Below, piece after piece: positions 1 to 11,726 of a DNA stretch of 21,804 nucleotides. A program made the position numbers and the translations under genes. The stretch is from Isoetes engelmannii (lineage: Eukaryota > Streptophyta > Lycopodiopsida > Isoetales > Isoetaceae). Where the stretch lies: positions 1-21,804 of the forward strand of contig JAANSK020264828.1 in assembly GCA_011763485.2 (NCBI GenBank), given 5' to 3'. The notes beneath the pieces were generated by a model. That model was not told where the DNA came from, did no database searches, and saw only the letters and a list, made by a program, of their open reading frames with translations. Positions within the stretch are counted from its first letter, which is position 1. Each line of letters begins with the position of its first letter.

Positions 1-394
1 ATCTATTGCTCCATGACCGCCGAAGATCTTGACAGGTGCGAGCAGAAGACCATCCCTCTTGACCCATTCCTGCATCATGTTGTCATTCAGAATAGGTTCC
101 CATACTACAGGCGCGACAGAACAAATTACCGGGTTCTCGTTCGCATTGTCTGGATTCCAGAGCATGGTGTCTGGGAAGTTGATAGAGTTGCGGTACCGCC
201 TGCGCATGACGAGCCTTCTAGCAACAGCACACTGGGTGTCCATTGATGGTTTGGGGTATACGGTTAAGTGTCAAAGTGCCTGTTCTGATTTGTTGTCCTG
301 TTGGATGTGATTTGTTTCATAGAAAATATGGGTCATCAATATGAAGAAAATATGTTCTTCTGAAAGTTTATTTAGTCTGTATCTCTTACAATGA
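1..394. other. Left edge, no recognised gene
   Basis: A 77-codon frame (13-246, plus strand) is open and fairly GC-rich, but I recognise no domain in it, and another frame overlaps it almost completely. It may be a remnant of the same degenerate coding block as the DUF7869-like segment further right. From 247 to 394 I see nothing distinctive. Confidence 0.3.
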
Positions 395-614
395 ATGAAA
401 TTGGGCGGCCGCCGAATTTCATCTCTTTGCACGCTAATGGGCAGCTAGCCATCTTGAGGACCCACCGGTCTATGAAATGGCTAACTGCACCAAATACAGC
501 CTCGGGTCTCCGGGTCAAATTGGGCGACCGCCCAGTTTGATCCTTGTGGATCCAAGAGCACGTGAAATAACAGTTGTCTGGGTCCAACTGAAATTGGGCA
601 GAAGCCCAATTTCA
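395..614. repeat. Three look-alike palindromes
   Basis: Three near-perfect inverted repeats share the core TGAAATTGGGC or TCAAATTGGGC. The first (395-422) has 14-bp arms with one mismatch and no loop. The second (515-540) has 12-bp arms with one mismatch around a 2-nt centre. The third (589-614) has perfect 11-bp arms around AGAA. Their starts lie 120 and 74 bp apart. The intervening text is not obviously repeated, so this is not a simple tandem array. They could be relics of a palindrome-bearing mobile element or protein-binding dyads; the function is unknown. Confidence 0.75.
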
Positions 615-763
615 TGTAGTCGTTTCGAGACTGAGTAAAAAGTTGGCATGAAAATAGCCATTTCTTGTTGGTATAGTTTGTTTGCAATTGCCTATCACGA
701 ATTTTTTGCCTTATATCATGCTGTTTCGAGATGGCATGATAGTTGGACTAGGCTATTAGTTGG

Positions 764-817
764 GAATCTCCCTGGTCTGACATGTTGGTGGCCCAATATG
801 TCATATTAGGGAGATTC
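764..817. repeat. 54-nt hairpin
   Basis: The arms at 764-788 and 793-817 (25 nt each, about 21 pairs, beginning GAATCTCCCT and ending AGGGAGATTC) enclose the 4-nt loop TGGC. Transcribed from either strand it would form a strong stem-loop. No target duplication was seen at its borders, so it may be a tiny foldback element or a chance local inversion. Confidence 0.65.
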
Positions 818-818
818 A

Positions 819-1540
819 TTGTCAGGGAAGCTGCTGTACCTTTTCCCACTGAGGAATCGGTCAACCTTGGAGAGGGCGTCGAGGTTGCGGGGTCTCAAAG
901 CTGGAAAAGGATTCACTTCTTTCACCAATCCGGATCACACAGTCTGTGACCAGTTGGGTCGTGCATGTCCTACACTGGGTATGTGTGTCACCCAATGTTC
1001 CTTTACCATCCGAAGCCTGGGATGCAAATGAGATACAGTAATTTGGATGTCCGTGTTGGTGGGTTGAATCTCCTGGACATCATGCAAACAAGGAATGGAG
1101 TCCAACCAAGGTCATACCAAGTGTTGGCAGTTGTTGTGCAGTTGAGATGCATACCAGCTACGAGAATCTCAAATACACAATGAGCACTCGTCAAAACAGG
1201 ATAGTGAAGAGGCTACCTATTAGTGAACATGTCACCACAGACGAGGCAGTCATGAACTTCAGCAAGAGTTGGTTGGTGCGAGACGCGCCAGGAGGTAATC
1301 AACCTATGGAGCGATTATTTGCTACACAGAAGAGAGAGATCTCTGGCTAGACGAGTCTCCGACGTTTTCAACAAGGTCAAGCCCAGCAGGCTTCTAGAGC
1401 ATCGTTCAGCAGCCCGTTGCAAAGTTATATGCAACAGAGTTGGAGACCCTATACACAGAGTTAGAGACCTTTTGCACGCAGAGTTGAAGACGGCAGGATG
1501 CCCGCTGAGAGGTTGTCCCATGTTAATGGGAAGAAGCGAA
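819..1540 (+). other. Degenerate open segments, possibly upstream exons
   Basis: Several overlapping plus-strand frames (819-1031, 965-1183, 1147-1350, 1319-1546) are open and GC-balanced like coding DNA, but none is long and none matches a domain I know. A plausible donor (AAG|GTTAGT, about 1535) and an acceptor (GCTACAG, about 1605) lie before the DUF7869-like segment, so these could be decayed upstream exons of that gene. This is inference from position and base composition only. Confidence 0.25.
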
Positions 1541-1617
1541 GGTTAGTAACAATGAATTTGCCATCCTGCATTGGCGATCGTGCTAACATTTAATGTTGCT
1601 ACAGGTATTTCACTGGA

Positions 1618-2202
1618 GTGGCTTGGCCGAGATTACGCCAATATAGTTGTGATAGGGGCGCTCCTGGGGTGGCGTCATCTCGTCTGCTGGTGCAGGTATA
1701 TGTAGCAGATATCCGTAGAGGTGTCCACATTCATAACATTCCATCCACACCATTGAGGTATCCACTTTTGCCTCTTTGGTTTGCTCATACAGTTCAATCT
1801 GGCATGGAGGGGGGGCCCGACAATGCACCTAGACAGTACAACAACAGGTATGTTTTCGCCCACTTGTCTTACTTAACCTACCTAGGTGTGTTTGAGGAAA
1901 TAGAATTGGGTTTCGTGATGTCCGGCCATACTAACGAGGATATTGATGGGATGTTGTGGAACTTGTCAGTGAGCCTATCAAAAGCTAAGGTACTAACCAT
2001 GCCCGAACTGGTCCATGGGTTCTACAAAGGTAGCAGCAAGGCCAATGTGCCCTTGCTGGTTGACAAAGTGGCAGACTGGAAAGGTTTCATTGCAGGCTAC
2101 ATCCCTGATGGAAATGATTGGGTTACAGGTCATACAGCACCTCGTGCCTTCTGGATTGCTATGAATGGGGAGTGCCCAGTCATGTGCACTTCTAGATCTT
2201 AG
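1618..2202 (+). pseudogene. DUF7869-like coding remnant
   Basis: The 194-codon open frame contains the run DNAPRQYNNRYVFAHL followed by GVFEEIELGFVMSGHTNEDI and, about 60 residues later, WKGFIAGYIPDGNDWVTGHT. The pattern L-D-N-x-x-R-x-N-K-N-R-Y, then a G-F-x-x-x-G-H-T-x-E-D-I-D box, then a second GHT box is what I recall of the DUF7869 family of uncharacterised plant proteins, which is abundant in repeat-rich plant genomes and often carried by mobile DNA. Residues before about position 80 of the frame do not look like the family, so an intron or decay is likely there. The frame may begin at an acceptor near 1605 rather than at a methionine. The biochemical role of the domain is unknown. It lacks the rest of a normal-length protein, so I treat it as a fragment. 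Confidence 0.5.
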
Positions 2203-2272
2203 TTCATGTGCACGAGACACCTGACGCTCTAGCATCCTCAAACTCCAGGTCAACACCATTAATCCAGCATTC

Positions 2273-2530
2273 TTGAAGAACACCAATAACCAGGTATATA
2301 TTACTTCATGTCGAATGCTTACAAAAGGTTTCATATCTTTACAGTTCCAGACAATGTCACGGGTGGCCGATGCATATGACTCGAGACTTGTATGGTTCAA
2401 GATGGACTATTGCACGGCCGAAGCCATACGTACGTTTGGAATGCTGTGCTTTGCGACAGGAACGGGTTCTCATCGAAGTTGCCGAGTATCAATGCCGAGG
2501 TATACCGGCGGCCTCATGGTTATAGGTTGA
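2273..2530 (+). other. Open frame after the DUF7869-like segment
   Basis: An 85-codon open frame follows the DUF7869-like stretch by about 70 bp. A possible short intron (CAG|GTATAT at 2294, acceptor TTTACAG ending at 2344) is itself open in frame, so splicing cannot be decided. The segment may be the decayed 3' part of the same gene. I recognise no motif in it. Confidence 0.25.
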
Positions 2531-3222
2531 AAATATTCATGGAGTCAGATTGCCGTTGGCGAAGATGCTAGCGAAGAAGCCCTGCTTGGTTAGGAGATGA
2601 TATTGCTACTGATGATCATCTAAAAGATGTCAGGGCATACCATTCAGGTTACTATTCAGGTTACTAAAAGAATGCTTGAAACCATTCAGGTTACTTGGTG
2701 GAGACTATCCCATACGTGGACCCAAGACTTGGTACACCCAACTGCTAGTGGCCGTACGTACATGTAGTGACCGGATGACGCCTTTTGCCATTTCGAGGCA
2801 GGGTACTCTGCAATGTAGCCTCAAATGGACGACAGGAAGGAGAACTTCTCGACCATCGAGGTTCCACAACTTGTACATGAAACGTATTCAGCTCTAGTTG
2901 ATGAGCACATTCAAATGTATTGCATGATCAATAAAATAGTGTTTGTGTCGTGTCCGTGTGCTGCAACTAAAAATTACCCTGCAACCCAAAAAGTCCATGA
3001 ATTCAAGAAAATCCATAATTAACGAAACAGTGCTTATATACGCTGTAATGCCATCGATAGAGCACCTCCGACATCTCTCTGGTCTCTCCATCACTTGAAT
3101 ACCCTAAAACAATCCATTCGGCCCTTCACGCTGCCATCAAACCCTAAAAATATTACCAAAACCCACTTCTAAATCACTGAAACACCCAAACCTCCAAGTC
3201 CACCATCAGCAACCTCCCAAGT
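2531..3222. other. No gene seen; short direct repeats
   Basis: ATTCAGGTTACT occurs twice head-to-tail (2642-2665) and a third time at about 2683-2694. A telomere-like AAACCCTAAA near 3138 stands alone. Short open frames here (such as 2825-3022) show no recognisable motif. I see no convincing gene. Confidence 0.5.
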
Positions 3223-3272
3223 CCACCATCTTAGGTTACACGAACCTCTCCACCATCTTAGGTTACACGATA
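3223..3272. repeat. 27-bp tandem duplication
   Basis: CCACCATCTTAGGTTACACG is repeated with a 27-bp period (3223 and 3250). It is preceded by partial CCAAGTCCACCATC copies from about 3196. It is a simple local duplication of no evident function. Confidence 0.75.
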
Positions 3273-3498
3273 CGGAATTTAAATTTTGGGAGCTTTATGA
3301 CCTTTAGATATTTTGTTATTCATGCTTTTGTGCACGCAAGTTTCAACTTGCTAAGTCATTGTTTTGTTCGGTCTCCCAAATTGTTCACTGGTTATTGCAG
3401 GGAGTTTGATCCCACCAACACGATCCAAGATATGTTAAAAGTCACTTCATACAACCATACTCAGGAACAAAAACCTTTGTGATGAAGGAGGTAAGCAC

Positions 3499-4612
<1,114 letters not shown>

Positions 4613-4639
4613 TAAGTTCTTAAAATTTAGAAAGCTTGT

Positions 4640-4912
4640 GCAGCAGCATTGGATTACAAACATACGGATAGCAGCATAATTTCACAAGCTATTTTTAATA
4701 ATCCGCAACAAAAGAATTATTTTTAATAATTCTAGAAGCAGCTCACTTCATCAAAAACTTCGTTGTTCCAGCTAAGCAAACATAACTTTGGGTTTATGTT
4801 GTCAATCGTCATCGTCATGTGAGAAAGACAAGACATCCTAGAGGACTCCTTCGAGCGGCATTCAAACCGCCAAAAGTGATCACTTTGAGGAGCAACCAGG
4901 CTATGTACATGA
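4640..4912. other. Spacer between pseudogene and LINE remnant
   Basis: No gene is seen. The right part (about 4830-4912) may be an older, frame-broken upstream piece of the LINE endonuclease, since it sits in the right place, but the match is too weak to claim. Confidence 0.3.
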
Positions 4913-5176
4913 CGGTCATGCCCGACTTCGGGGTGTACATGCAAAGGGAGAAGTGTTGTTGATTATGTTATATCGTCAGCAGGTTTTGTAGATCAGGTGT
5001 CTCAGTTACGAATAGGGGATATACAAGCGGAATCGGATCATGTCCCTATCATCTGCCATATCTCTTGTATGGGCACAAAGCTGAGTCCTTTAAAACCGGT
5101 CACTCCAAAACAATTTAAGATATCTTGTTGCTGGAAGGAGCAATTTGGGGAACTGTGTAAAGCTATGGTGCAGTAA
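4913..5176 (+). mobile_element. LINE endonuclease-domain fragment
   Basis: An open stretch of 87 codons reads CKGRSVVDYVISSAGFVDQV and then AESDHVPIICHIS. S-V-V/I-D-Y-V followed about 30 residues later by S-D-H-x-P is the signature of the C-terminal part of the apurinic-type endonuclease domain of non-LTR retrotransposons, where the SDH histidine is catalytic. The start is set by an in-frame stop just upstream and the end by TAA at 5174. No reverse transcriptase follows: the SPP upstream region begins instead. It is therefore a short LINE relic. It could in principle come from another member of the exonuclease-endonuclease-phosphatase superfamily, but the SVVDYV spacing favours a LINE. Confidence 0.65.
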
Positions 5177-5644
5177 AACGACTGGCCATTACATGACGGC
5201 GAATGGGCCATGCTTCGGGCCAACCAGATGCTCCATGTGCTTGTTGGAGGAAGCATTCATCTCTGACCGTCCAATGGCGTGATAACGCCCGCAGCCCCAA
5301 GTTGACGGAGGGCAACCGTCTTGCCTCACGCCTTTTAACGCGGAGTAAAAAAAAAAATAAAAAAGAAATAAGCCGTCCGATTCACACGCCAAAGCCGCCG
5401 AAAATAGAATTTGTCGAATTGAAACCTAGGCATGGTGTTGGCGTTGTTGATACTGCGTTTGTAATTTTTCTCTTACTTTTACATCTGCCTCCAGTATTGA
5501 GCGGCCACGTAGCAAGAGAGACCAATCAGAAATCAACTCCTCGTCATTCATCGTTACCTTACGAACAGCTAGGGCTCTTTTGGACCTGGGAGGAAGTTCC
5601 TGCTTGAAGAGAGTTTTGTTTGTTCAATTCAGTAAGAATTAGCC
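5177..5644 (+). promoter_or_regulatory. Putative upstream region and 5'UTR of the SPP gene
   Basis: This is the 468 bp before the SPP start codon. It contains a CCAAT box at 5269-5273, a small hairpin GGCGTGATAACGCC at 5276-5289, an A-rich tract at 5346-5367, an ACGT-core site (CCACGT, 5505-5510) and a second CCAAT (5522-5526). I could not find a clear TATA box, and the transcription start cannot be placed. A 134-codon open frame crosses the region (5203-5607) without recognisable motifs and is probably fortuitous, though it would act as an upstream ORF if transcribed. Confidence 0.4.
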
Positions 5645-8600
5645 ATGGCTTCGGTGGAGTTTTTGGCCGGAGTCGCTCTGACATGTAAGTGTTATATCTT
5701 AGCTGAACTTTATTATACAATGTTGACATTGGCATTAAATTCATGGCATATGTTTGCGACGATTTATACACAAGAAAGACAGTACGAACTAGGGAGCTTA
5801 ATTCTTAGCTACAGTTGAAAAATGTCCCATGTGTTGAGAGATCAAATTAGTTTTTAAATGAAATCTAAATGGTAATACAGCTTGAATATGGTATCAAATG
5901 GGATTCTTATGGATTTATTTCATTGTGTTATTGGACTTTCTTTATTTGTTTACTTTAATGACGAGCAAATGATTTTGTTATGGTTCAAGACAAATCAAGA
6001 AAAGTTGAATACTAGGAACGATGTTGCAATTCATCTTGAAGGGGACCAAATTTTCTGTACAAACTTATCATGGTCCAAGAAGAATGCTAGGATGTTAGCT
6101 ACTTGTAGACAGTAGCTTAGGCAAGAACATCTCCTTATGAAGTTTCAAGTCAGAATTCTGATGCTAGCAATTATTTTGAGGACTTCAGCATTCTGTATTT
6201 GCATGTTTGTATATTTGTAACCTGCTATGACGATAGCTGCCTCAATCGAATCAAATTAGTGATTCAGAGATTAAAATAGTAAATGTTTAGAAATGGAGCA
6301 ACATATATCTCAAATTTAACTTTTGTGAATTCTTTGCCTACTTTTATGGTAAGGATACTGGCTTTAGAGTTAACTAAAGCCCGAGGGAAACATTTTATTA
6401 CCTTTACTATGGGATAGACATGAATTCCTGTGTCTTTTGCAGCAGTTAATTGAGGTTTTTCTGGATTCCCTTTGCTAAACATGTGCAAAGTGTGTACAGT
6501 TAATGACATTTTTCTTCTGTGGTAAATCATTGCAGGCTTAACTTTGGCACCTCTTTTCATAAATGTAAATCCCAATTTCAATGTCGTCGCTACGGCATGT
6601 TTGGCTGTTTTTATAGGTTGTTACAGATCTGTTAAACCAACTCCGCCATTGGTGAGCTCTTTTTGTGTTATAACAAAATTGGTTCAAATCTCACAATTTG
6701 TTTCTTTATAGGAAACCATGTCAAAGGAGAATGCTATGCGGTTTCCATTCATTGGTAGTGCTGTGCTTCTTTCACTTTTCTTTCTTTTCAAGTTTCTTCC
6801 GAAGGACCTGATCAACACTGTGCTTACACTTTATTTTTTCGTTCTGGGCGTACTCGCTCTTGCGTAAGTTCCAAGTCTCTTTTACTTGATTATTTATGCA
6901 AAAAACATACTTGGATGGTGCATTTTATCCAAATAAAATGGTTTTAAGGGGCAGATTCCACTATTAGCATGTCATTTTTAAAACGTGGCAAGAACTTGAA
7001 CGAATTGCATTACGTGGAGACCAGATTCTACTATCTGGTAGTTATCTCAACAAAAACATAGAAAATGCAATTCCCAGCCTTAACCCGCCGACAATTCTAT
7101 TTAAAGTCTGGCAATTTGGTGCCATCCTTAAGCCTAACTCGAACCTAAACTACTGCTGCAAGTGAAATATCAAAGCTTCCGGCATTTGCAGACATTGCGT
7201 CTCCTTATTTGTTCTTCTATGAATTCCGGAACTAGAATTAATATAATTTCAGTCTTTTTATTCTCTTATTGGAGGAGGAACAATGGATTTAATCTTTTAG
7301 AAAACTGCAAAGGAATAACCTTGGAGTCAGGTCCTAGTTTTGCGTGCTTCATCACGAATAGAGAAATGCATTAGAACCCTGTTGGGCATGCATTAAGTTT
7401 GAAGCCTCAGAAAGATCTCTTATACCATGCCATCTACTGGTGGATAAAGTGTGACACCTTTTCGATCTGCAGATGTTGCATCATGGAAGGGGCAATAAAA
7501 CCTGCCTTGATACTTATAGAACATCTTAACTATATCATTAGGTATGTTTTAATTAGAAGCATCATAAAAACAATCATTAGGACATCAGAAAAGTGGCTCG
7601 GTAAAGGGCATTACCTTGTCATTTAAAGTTTTTGGAGTTAGGAAACTTTGAGAGATAATCTCAATGTCTTTACAGCCCTGGTGGAGCAGAACAATGCTGT
7701 TTGCAATGGATAGTATGGCAGTGCTGTAGAGTAACCATTGGATGACTCCTAAGCTTCTATCATTTTTCTTGAAACTGAGATATCACTGTGTCTGCAGTAT
7801 TTGTTTTGGGCATTTAATCCTCAAAAATGTTCTTCGCCCTTTGTTGTGGCCGATGCTTTGAGAAAACTGAACATTGCTACCTCATTGAATAATTCTGTAA
7901 TGATAGTCAATAAAGCTATCCATATAGGGTGTTTAGGAACGCAAGAGGGAAGTTAGTCGGAAGCATCAAGTCGATGTGGCGATGCATCAGGATTCCTCCA
8001 ATGATATATAATTCTGAGAATCTAATTAGTATTTGTATTTATAGGGCCACAATATTGCCACTGTTCAGTGCCTGTGTTCCAAAAAGCTGGAATGACCATT
8101 CTCTCCATTTTCAGCTGCCATTTTTCAAAGGTATTAATAATTGGTACCTATTATATTTTTATCTTATGCTTCAATGTACATTTTGGTCAAGTGAGTGTGT
8201 CTAAAGATGAGTTCATTTCTGTGCAGATGCCAAGCTGGATATCACTCTAACCCAGATGATAGCGGGCATTCCTGGGACTGTATTTTGTGTTTGGTACGTT
8301 TTGAAGAAGCATTGGTTAGCAAACAATACCCTTGGACTAGCCTTCTCTATCCAGGTTTGTTATTTGTTAATGTCCGTTGTCAGAACTAGATGGGACACAA
8401 AAAAGATATGTTATATAATCCTTGAATGTCATGGATGAGAACTTCACCATTGGGCACATCAGTTTACTGGCAACATTTAAAAAGATGCTATTATTTGCCG
8501 TTATTTTTTCTGTTTAACTACTATCTTATAAACGCAGTAGTTCAATAGGGTTGCAATGCTGAATGGTGGCTATACACTGGCGAGACAGGGACCATAAACA

Positions 8601-10668
8601 ATTTTCATATTAAATTTATGTGATTGATGCCTATTCTTGCTATTTATGGCTTTCAACAAAGTTTATAGTAGCTACTACGAGGTCCATAGTAAGCTGGTCA
8701 GAAAGTGCTTAACATAAGAAAGAAGAAACTCAAAACAGAGTTTCTGAGCAGTACCATTACAAAAGTTGAGCTCCAGTTATCTGCCAGAGTTCTTGGGAAG
8801 AACTCTTAATGCAGGTTGAACATAACAAGCAATGTAAAGCTGGCTATATCATCTTAGAAGCTAAACCAACACTTTATGGATCCGCTAATACATGACTGAG
8901 CATTGTTTCGTTTAATTCACGCCTTTGAAAGTAACTTGTTATTTTGTTGGTGGTGTTTGGGTTTGGATGCCAACATCTAGGGACATCTGTCTTTGCCTTG
9001 CTCTATTTTACAAGAACTTCATGTCTCTGTCGCCTGCTAATTTTTGAAGATACAAACCAAATATGATAAAAAAGCTTGTATCTATATATTGGCTGCTATA
9101 AATATAACGTTCCTATCCTTTATACCTGCAATAAGCTGATTAATCTCATCTCAACATGCTGATTGAAGAAGATTGCTATATAATGTGTTGGCGCAGGTCG
9201 AGAAAGGGACAATTGAATCAGTAAACACTGTCATAAAACGAAACTGAAAGAGGGCTCTCCTGAATGCTAGTCTCTTGCAAGGTCTCGTAACTGTGCCACC
9301 CCAAAACTATTGGCTGTGGCATGATGGCTCATGTTTTCGCTAGCAAATTAAATAAATTATTTTTCTCTCTCACACTTTTTTGATGTTGTCTGGCTGCAGG
9401 GTATTGAGATGCTCTCTCTTGGGTCCTTCAAGATTGGCGCAATTTTGCTGGTACTCTACCATATGTTTTGTCCGTTCGTGTCCCTCTTGTTTACTGGATG
9501 AGGGAAAATGTCTAAATACCCTATGGACTGAAATCAACCTGTTATTTGCTTTTAAGAACCTACGTCTGCCAGTTGTGAAGTGTTCTATTCCATCTTATGT
9601 AAATTAAGCTATATACTTTTTTATGCAAGAGTAACCTGTTCACATCTGATATTTACTTTTCTTGCCATTTATGAAGTCGTCTGCTTCTGTTTCTAGGCAT
9701 ACTTTTTGTCTTTCAATGAAGCATTATAGGATTCAAAACTCCAAGGGGTTTACCATATCATCAAGCCTAGAAAACCTTCTGATGTTGAAACTTGTGATGG
9801 TTTCTGCAGGCTGGCCTGTTTTTTTATGATATCTTTTGGGTCTTTTTCACGCCGGTTATGGTCAGCGTTGCGAAATCCTTCGATGCGCCTATAAAGGTCT
9901 ATTTGCTCTTCAATTGTTATTATTTGGCGCACAATTAATTGTATACCAGCAATGGTAGCAAGCTCGGAGAATTATTTAATTTTGCTGTGTATCTGAGCAT
10001 GAAGTGCTTGGGGAGTGTAATTCTTCATTGTCTGTCTCTGCAGTGTTCAGTTCACTTTATTTATCAATAATACCTTGCTCTTCTTGCAGCTTTTATTTCC
10101 AACAGGTCAAGTGTCCCGACCATTTTCTATGCTTGGTTTGGGCGATATTGTTATCCCAGGTGCTTTCTTTTGTTTTTAACCATTAAGGCATCTTTATGGT
10201 AAATAATAGTTATTTCTTGTCATGTTTGTAGGCATTTTTGTTGCATTAGCACTTCGATTTGACGTCCATCGTGGCAAAGGAAATCGATATTTCACAAGTG
10301 CATTTTCTGGCTATGTTGTTGGCTTAATAGCTACAATTATTGTGATGAATTGGTCACAAGCTGCACAAGTAAGATCCTTTTTTCTGCTAGAATTTACGTA
10401 TGTGTAATTCTCCATTGTGCCTTATGATGGAAGTTTACAGCCAGCACTTCTATATATCGTACCTGGTGTAATAGGATTTTTGGGAGTCCATTGCCTGCTG
10501 AATGGCGAGTTGAAGCCTGTAAGTGCTTGCAAATTTTTGTTTTATTTATTCGGCATGGACTTATGTGCACTTCCTTTGCAGCTGCTTGAATTTGATGAAG
10601 CAGCTTCACAAACACATTCTGAGGACAGTAAGCTTACAGACGACAGTAGCCACAACAAATCAGAATGA
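5645..10668 (+). CDS. SPP: Signal peptide peptidase, 11 exons, intact
   Basis: This is an intramembrane aspartyl protease of the ER that cleaves signal-peptide remnants within the membrane (presenilin/SPP family). Exons: 5645-5684, 6536-6651, 6712-6863, 8045-8130, 8227-8354, 9400-9450, 9810-9896, 10090-10159, 10232-10368, 10441-10518 and 10582-10668. All ten introns are GT-AG, and the joined frame is 1,032 nt (343 aa), close to the length I recall for Arabidopsis SPP (about 344 aa). The catalytic motifs are FYDIFW (D198) and GLGD (D239), and the PAL motif is at 290-292. Other family blocks are TMSKENAMRFPF, KKHWLANNTLGL and MLSLGSFKIGAILLAG. Hydrophobic segments run throughout, consistent with about nine membrane spans. 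The start lies in a good context (AGCCATGGC). The usual LLFPTGD reads LLFPTGQ here, and the hydrophilic tail ends NKSE without a KKxx signal. The reading frame is whole, with no stop or frameshift. Confidence 0.96.
5685..9809 (+). other. Long introns of SPP (1, 3, 5, 6)
   Basis: The introns are 851, 60, 1181, 96, 1045, 359, 193, 72, 72 and 63 bp. The four long ones are AT-rich. Open frames inside them (such as 5882-6115, 7162-7374, 7399-7626 and the minus-strand 6264-6581) carry no motif I recognise. I see no inserted transposon, RNA gene or repeat array in them. Confidence 0.6.
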
Positions 10669-10912
10669 TCTATATTTCTCATGTACTTTTGTTCACTTTA
10701 TCCATATTCTTTCTGCAAATAGGAAAGAAATTTTTTTTAGTGGAACATCTGTGTTTCTGCATCTGATGAACACGAGATCTGCGTCTTTTGCATTCTATGA
10801 TGTTTGTTATGTGTTGCAACCGTGTTAGCAGGTTCTTTAAGTCTGCTTCAAGTCGAGCTCCACTTATTTTTGTGTATACTAATGAATGTTTGGTTCATAT
10901 TACTGGTATATT
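10669..10912 (+). other. SPP 3' flank, probable 3'UTR
   Basis: T-rich sequence follows the SPP stop, as usual for a plant 3'UTR. No canonical AATAAA was found, so the polyadenylation site cannot be placed. The region ends where a 64-bp foldback begins. Confidence 0.4.
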
Positions 10913-10976
10913 CTATGGTGCAAAAGCTCCTCCCCTGTATATGGCTGCCCCGCCAAGGAGAGGTTCTGCACCATAG
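10913..10976. repeat. 64-bp foldback, CTATGGTGCA ends
   Basis: CTATGGTGCA (10913-10922) is mirrored exactly by TGCACCATAG (10967-10976). Complementarity continues with mismatches inward (AAAGCTCCTCC against GGAGAGGTTC). It ends six bases before the ATG of the ORF split by the hAT element. It may be a tiny foldback element or a stem-loop in a transcript leader; no target duplication is evident. Confidence 0.6.
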
Positions 10977-11112
10977 ACAAACATGGTTTTGCGCAAGTTT
11001 GTTCAAGCGGTCGAGCAAATTGGCTGTCTGGCTTCATCTTGTGCTTCAAGAAAGCTAAAAACTGCCTCACAAACGTCCGTCATAGCCAAAGCTCCAACCA
11101 AAACCTCCATGG

Positions 11113-11120
11113 TAGCCGAG
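11113..11120. repeat. Left target-site duplication of hAT
   Basis: TAGCCGAG lies immediately before the CAGTGTCTC terminus and recurs exactly after the other terminus at 12969-12976. Eight bases is the diagnostic length for hAT transposons. Confidence 0.93.
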
Positions 11121-11164
11121 CAGTGTCTCGAATTGACACCCCAGGAGTTCTCTTTGCAAAAAAA

Positions 11165-11303
11165 GTTGTCACAAAGTTGTCAACAAAAAATATTAGTTGT
11201 CAAATGAGAATTTTAAAGAAGTCAGTTGTTGTCAAATGAGAACTCAATCAAATTATAAGTTGTCATTTGAGAACTCCAAAATAGAGAAAAGTTGTCAAAA
11301 AAA
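11165..11303. repeat. Subterminal GTTGTCA repeats in hAT
   Basis: Several copies of GTTGTCA are packed near the left end, often extended as GTTGTCAAATGAGAA. Similar text (TGTCAAATGTGAAC, CGTCAATTGAGAAC, GTTGTCAAAAG) occurs at about 12868-12936 near the right end. Short motifs clustered at both ends are typical transposase-binding subterminal repeats of hAT elements. Unusually, the copies read in the same direction at both ends. Confidence 0.65.
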
Positions 11304-11457
11304 ATGAAGCAGAATGTATAATTATTAAATTTATTTTCCTCGTGTCGGGGTGGAGATTGAGTAACATTTAGAGTTTTTTTTTTTTAATTTTTTAGTAAAC
11401 AAGTGTTGCTTTTGTAAGTTAAATAAGGGGGAAAAAAAGCAAATAGGGGCATTCTTC

Positions 11458-11706
11458 GTGCTTTATCCAGAAATTTTTAAACTTTGGCAAGCTATCTTGA
11501 TAATTCCTGTTAGCACTGCTACTTGTGAGCGAGGCTTTTCAAAGCAAAATGATGTGAAGAGTAAGAAGCGAGCTAAGATGTGCCTTGAAACATTGGATGC
11601 GCATAAGCTGATTTCATTGACAAATATTCCTTACACAAAGGTAGATTGGCATGAAGTTTTTAGCATTTGGAAACTTGACCAAGGAAAGACTAGAAGAGAC
11701 TGGTGA
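11458..11706 (+). pseudogene. hAT transposase C-terminal dimerisation fragment
   Basis: About 80 codons read LYPEIFKLWQ, then IIPVSTATCERGFSKQN, then KSKKRAKMCLETLDAHKLIS. This is the hATC dimerisation domain: the P-V-S-T-A-x-C-E-R-x-F-S core followed by a basic stretch and an L-x-x-L-x-x-L-x-x-I helix. The form resembles the ZNF862/general-transcription-factor-like branch of plant hATs. The rest of the transposase (BED zinc finger, RNase H-like catalytic core) is missing, and the frame has no proper start, so it is an inactive remnant left by internal deletion. It ends at TGA 11704. Confidence 0.92.
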
Positions 11707-11726
11707 CATGTGAGTCCGTGTTGGCG

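Noticed and set aside
3130-3150. Telomere-like AAACCCTAAA
   Set aside because: Only a single unit is present, not an array; short telobox-like words are common in plant DNA.
5505-5526. CCACG and CCAAT resembling an ER-stress response element before SPP
   Set aside because: The order and spacing do not fit CCAAT-N9/10-CCACG; only an ACGT core and a CCAAT box can be claimed.
5203-5607. 134-codon protein gene upstream of SPP
   Set aside because: No motif, biased composition from an A-rich tract, and it overlaps the region expected to be SPP promoter and leader.
7162-8204. Open frames within SPP intron 3 and across exon 4
   Set aside because: They are shadows of intron sequence or of the real exon; the SPP frame through 8045-8130 explains the only conserved part.
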